Below, one piece after another: positions 7,121 through 9,254 of a stretch of DNA of 9,254 bases. This DNA comes from Acidithiobacillus ferruginosus. GTDB taxonomy: Bacteria > Pseudomonadota > Gammaproteobacteria > Acidithiobacillales > Acidithiobacillaceae. The stretch is taken from NCBI RefSeq assembly GCF_018854495.1, contig NZ_JABBDR010000124.1:1-9254 (forward strand), in the 5' to 3' direction. Both the position numbers and the translations under genes were made by a program. Position 1 is the first letter of the stretch. The number at the start of each line of letters is the position of its first letter. Below the pieces are notes generated by a model. The model made no database searches, was not told the origin of the DNA, and was given only the letters and a program-made list of their open reading frames with translations.

Positions 7121-8464
7121 ATGCCTGCTGATACCAACTCTCTGATTTCTCTGCTTTCCGCCTGCCTGGATGGTGATGCGGATGCCGCGCGTCTGATCGC
7201 CGATGATGAAGAACTGCAAACTACCGTCGCTCCTATCTGCAATTGGCAGAAAGACCGCCTGCGGCAGGGTTGTCTTGTCCTCGACCACCAGGTCACGGCG
7301 CTGGAACACGCTGCCGAGAGTCATCTGCTTGGCATCGACTTCCATCAAAATCTTGAAGTGGCCCAGGTGGAGAGCCAGTCTCTCCAAGCCCAGGTGCACG
7401 CCGTCGTTGTGGCAGTCCGCAGCACCGCCGAGAGTATTGCCGAAAATCAGGACCTCTCCGAAAACACGCTGCGCGAGGTACAGATGGGCAATGAGCGGCT
7501 CTCTGAATTGATTGGCGAAATGGATCTCGTCGAGCAGACGGTTACCACCATGGGCAAAACCGTTCAAGCTTTTTTACAGCAGACCCGCAACATCACCAGC
7601 CTCGCCAGCAAAGTGCAGGAGATTGCCAAACAGACTAATCTGTTGGCCTTGAATGCCGCCATTGAGGCGGCACGCGCGGGCGAGCATGGTCGCGGCTTCG
7701 CAGTCGTCGCCGATGAAGTCAAGAAGCTCGCCCAAAACTCCGCGGCAGCAGCTGCGGACATCCGCAACTCGGCGGTCACCATCAACGAGGGCGCTGGTCA
7801 GGTCGAATCGGGAGTGGCAGCCAGCATCGTCCACCTCCGCCGCGGTGGCGACACACTGGAAACCGTTGCCGAAGTGCTCGGTATGGCCAATCAATCCGCC
7901 CAAAAATCACGGGGCAACCTGAGCGAGATCCTTAACGGCAGTACTCAGGGAGTTGCAGCCGCTGACGCCATGGGCAGTCACATGAACGCCTTACAACAGT
8001 CTATGGATCGTTTCGCTGCACAATTCGGTGAAATTCAGCGTTGTCTGGATAGCGTTCGCGGGCAACTCACTGGGGCCAGCGAAGCAGCCGTGCAGGGAGA
8101 AGCGGCACTGGCTACCCGCCTGACCATCGCCAAGGCGGATCACGTCCAGTGGGTCTCCCACATTTTAGAGCGGATCAGTACCAACAATACCGCCATCTCT
8201 CCGACCGAGCTTTCCGATCACCACCAGTGTCGCCTCGGCAAATGGATGGACAGCATGGCACAAAGTGAATTGGCGCAGTTGCCGGAGTTTGTGGCCGTAC
8301 AGCAAGTGCATCCCCAGATCCATAAACTTGGCCTCGCCATCATTGCCGCCCTGCAAAAGGGCGATGAAGACGCCATTCGCAAGGGTGCCGGACAGCTCAA
8401 AAGCGTCAATACGATGGTTCAACAGCAACTCGACAAACTCCGCGACCGCATCATGAGTCGCTAA
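7121..8464 (+). CDS. Soluble chemoreceptor MCP-CZB with a short unusual N-terminus
   Basis: A 447-residue receptor without transmembrane helices. The N-terminal ~60 residues ([18 protein letters not shown], then INWQ-like and LRQGC segments, with C15, C40 and C51) are not a PAS domain. Their GD...R...DDEEL pattern faintly resembles a degenerate HAMP-type module, which is a guess. Long MCP helices follow (~75-335). The tip [20 protein letters not shown] starts at Q171 and continues into [14 protein letters not shown]. The C-terminal CZB zinc-binding domain has its four ligands: H341 (DHVQW), C370 (HQCRLGKW), H397 and H401 (VHPQIH). The architecture recalls TlpD-like cytosolic receptors of Helicobacter, which sense redox or HOCl stress through CZB. 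AAGAGGA at 7107-7113 is 7 bases before ATG 7121, and the gene follows cheV by 12 bases. It shares the same tip and CZB type with the PAS receptor, so mixed arrays are plausible. Confidence 0.92.
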   Translation: MPADTNSLISLLSACLDGDADAARLIADDEELQTTVAPICNWQKDRLRQGCLVLDHQVTALEHAAESHLLGIDFHQNLEVAQVESQSLQAQVHAVVVAVRSTAESIAENQDLSENTLREVQMGNERLSELIGEMDLVEQTVTTMGKTVQAFLQQTRNITSLASKVQEIAKQTNLLALNAAIEAARAGEHGRGFAVVADEVKKLAQNSAAAAADIRNSAVTINEGAGQVESGVAASIVHLRRGGDTLETVAEVLGMANQSAQKSRGNLSEILNGSTQGVAAADAMGSHMNALQQSMDRFAAQFGEIQRCLDSVRGQLTGASEAAVQGEAALATRLTIAKADHVQWVSHILERISTNNTAISPTELSDHHQCRLGKWMDSMAQSELAQLPEFVAVQQVHPQIHKLGLAIIAALQKGDEDAIRKGAGQLKSVNTMVQQQLDKLRDRIMSR

Positions 8465-8475
8465 CCTGAGTGGCC

Positions 8476-8483
8476 AGAGGAGG
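8476..8483 (+). promoter_or_regulatory. Strong ribosome binding site deciding the start at 8493
   Basis: AGAGGAGG ends directly before an ATG at 8484 and 9 bases before the ATG at 8493. The first ATG is too close for initiation, so 8493 is the better start. Confidence 0.6.
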
Positions 8484-8492
8484 ATGCACTTT

Positions 8493-8735
8493 ATGGCGCA
8501 CAAAGGCCAAAAAAATAGCTATATAAAACCCTGGACAATCACTTGGGTTTTGGCTATTTGCGCTACGCGCAGCGACTTTTTAGCCAGCCCTAATCTAACC
8601 GGTAGCGGGAGCCCCATCTGGGTCCCTATCGGCTTGGCGGCCTTGCGCTTTACGGTGCTCTGGTTTGCTGCCCACGTCATCGTTCACATTTTTTTAGGCG
8701 CATGGGATATGTTTGCCCAAGGCCGCAATCTTTAG
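8493..8735 (+). CDS. Small putative membrane protein, unknown function
   Basis: 80 residues that I do not recognise. After a basic N-terminus (MAHKGQKNSYIKP) come a hydrophobic stretch at ~14-31 (WTITWVLAI) and a longer one at ~42-70 (IWVPIGLAAL, then VLWFAAHVIVHIFLGAW) with R52 inside. One or two membrane helices are likely, with the Lys-rich end probably cytoplasmic. The second segment contains two His (H61, H65) spaced four residues apart, which could be structural or bind metal or heme; nothing proves this. It follows the second receptor by 28 bases with a strong ribosome site, so it may be the last gene of the operon. The start of the gene is richer in A/T than its neighbours. Beyond its stop, sequence decay begins, so its position could also be accidental. 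Confidence 0.55.
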   Translation: MAHKGQKNSYIKPWTITWVLAICATRSDFLASPNLTGSGSPIWVPIGLAALRFTVLWFAAHVIVHIFLGAWDMFAQGRNL

Positions 8736-8772
8736 GCGTGGCCACAGCGCGGCCATTGTAAGCCATCGGGGG
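8736..8772. other. Short spacer, no terminator seen
   Basis: Contains TGGCC and GGCCA as a weak 5-bp inverted repeat around 8740-8756, without a T-tract. I see no convincing terminator for the operon. Confidence 0.3.
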
Positions 8773-9142
8773 AGCATAGGACGATGAAGCCAAAAGTTTG
8801 CGCAACACCAGGGTCATCAGTTGGCGTTGCCCGGACGGTAAAGCATAGAGAACGGGCTGCTGGAGATATTCCGATACCTCATCATACAGTCGTTGTTCGT
8901 CGTCTGTTGGGAAGAACTCCTGCACCAAGGCATGGCGGCTGGTGTATTTCACATATTCCAGCACCTGTTTGTGCAAAGTGCGCTTGCACAAGGGCTTCAG
9001 GCGTTCACGCAGTTCGGCAAAGTCCTTCCTCATTGGACAGCGGGGAATATTTGGCTTTGAAGCTCTTCAAATCACCAAAAGCGTATTCGTCGATGATGCT
9101 GACCAGACCTTACAGTTCCAGGAGGGAATTTTGTAATGGTGT
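8773..9142 (-). pseudogene. Decayed fragment of an SNF2-family (superfamily 2) helicase
   Basis: Read on the minus strand from 9142, the order is TPLQNSLLEL, a TAA stop (9112-9110), GLVSIIDEYAFGDLKSFKA, a shift of frame near 9022-9034, then DFAELRERLKPLCKRTL and LEYVKYTSRHALVQEFFPTD. QRLYDEVSEYLQ and YALPSGQRQLMTLVLRKLLA follow. TPLQNSLLELYGL is the motif III region of SNF2-type helicases, and the later blocks follow in the order I recall for bacterial HepA-like SNF2 proteins of about 900-1000 residues. The stop sits where Tyr is expected (TAC/TAT to TAA). One extra base in GAAGGAC breaks the frame between NEE and DFAEL. Homology ends after ASSSYA at about 8773 and begins at motif III, so ATPase motifs I and II and the second helicase lobe are missing. 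An open stretch from 9033 to 8677 has a start only by chance. It is a non-functional remnant. The full-length family includes phage-defence helicases (DrmD-like), but that link is only a possibility. Confidence 0.8.
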
Positions 9143-9254
9143 AACCGGAGACGCCCATATTGAGAGCGGAAATCCAAACCGATCCAGAGATCACGCACAG
9201 CACATTTCAATGCGGCCCCAGACATGCTGATCAGCGCCACCCATTGATCCTGCC
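9143..9254. other. Unassigned edge sequence
   Basis: The minus strand is open from 9252 to a TGA at 9069-9067 (segments such as QWVALISMSGAALK and DLWIGLDFRSQYG), overlapping the helicase remnant in another frame. I do not recognise it. The helicase similarity stops at about 9142, so a deletion, an insertion junction or a mobile-element end is possible, but no inverted repeat or target duplication is visible in this short piece. Confidence 0.25.

Noticed and set aside
5511..7700. The near-identical receptor tips (5511-5600 and 7631-7720) as a DNA repeat
   Set aside because: The similarity is explained by universal conservation of the MCP hairpin protein sequence; the flanking DNA is not repeated.
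8784..9230. 148-residue plus-strand reading frame at the right edge
   Set aside because: It is the opposite strand of the SNF2 remnant, its translation is basic and irregular, and it has no recognisable motif.
1..9254. CRISPR array, tRNA or rRNA
   Set aside because: No regularly spaced repeats and no cloverleaf or rRNA-like segments were seen in the non-coding parts.

Overview
The window is a compact, same-strand chemotaxis operon from a Gram-negative proteobacterium with moderately high GC. The set CheY, CheZ, CheA, CheV and soluble chemoreceptors, plus a SPOR-domain gene upstream, fits a flagellated gamma-, beta- or Acidithiobacillus-like proteobacterium. The organism itself is an inference, not something the sequence proves.

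Layout. At 1-308 is the 3' end of a SPOR-domain (peptidoglycan-binding) protein. At 309-513 is a 205-base leader with a possible FliA (sigma-28)-like promoter and several small hairpins. From 514 to 8464 run eight tightly packed plus-strand genes: cheY, cheZ, cheA, a 206-aa helical protein with two degenerate chemoreceptor-hairpin signatures, a diiron metallo-beta-lactamase-fold protein of the ODP (oxygen-binding diiron protein) type, a soluble PAS-MCP-CZB receptor, cheV, and a second soluble MCP-CZB receptor. Most junctions are ATGA/TGATG overlaps or gaps of about 10-25 bases, as expected for translational coupling. A small putative membrane protein (8493-8735) with a strong ribosome site ends the run. 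At 8773-9142, on the minus strand, is a decayed piece of an SNF2-family helicase with a visible nonsense codon and a frameshift. The last ~110 bases are unassigned.

How the genes work together. CheA (histidine kinase) phosphorylates CheY, CheZ dephosphorylates it, and CheV (CheW domain plus receiver) couples receptors to CheA. No separate cheW, cheR, cheB or cheD is present here. Both receptors lack transmembrane helices and both end in a complete zinc-binding CZB domain, so the input is cytoplasmic. The diiron protein just upstream of the PAS receptor strongly suggests an oxygen/iron/redox input. The most unusual part is the block 3517-6155: a receptor-hairpin-like protein overlapping the ODP gene, which is followed by the PAS-CZB receptor. 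It looks like a dedicated cytoplasmic redox-sensing module. A second unusual point is that CheA has no recognisable P2 domain but carries two short motifs resembling the CheY-binding peptides of FliM and of the CheZ tail.
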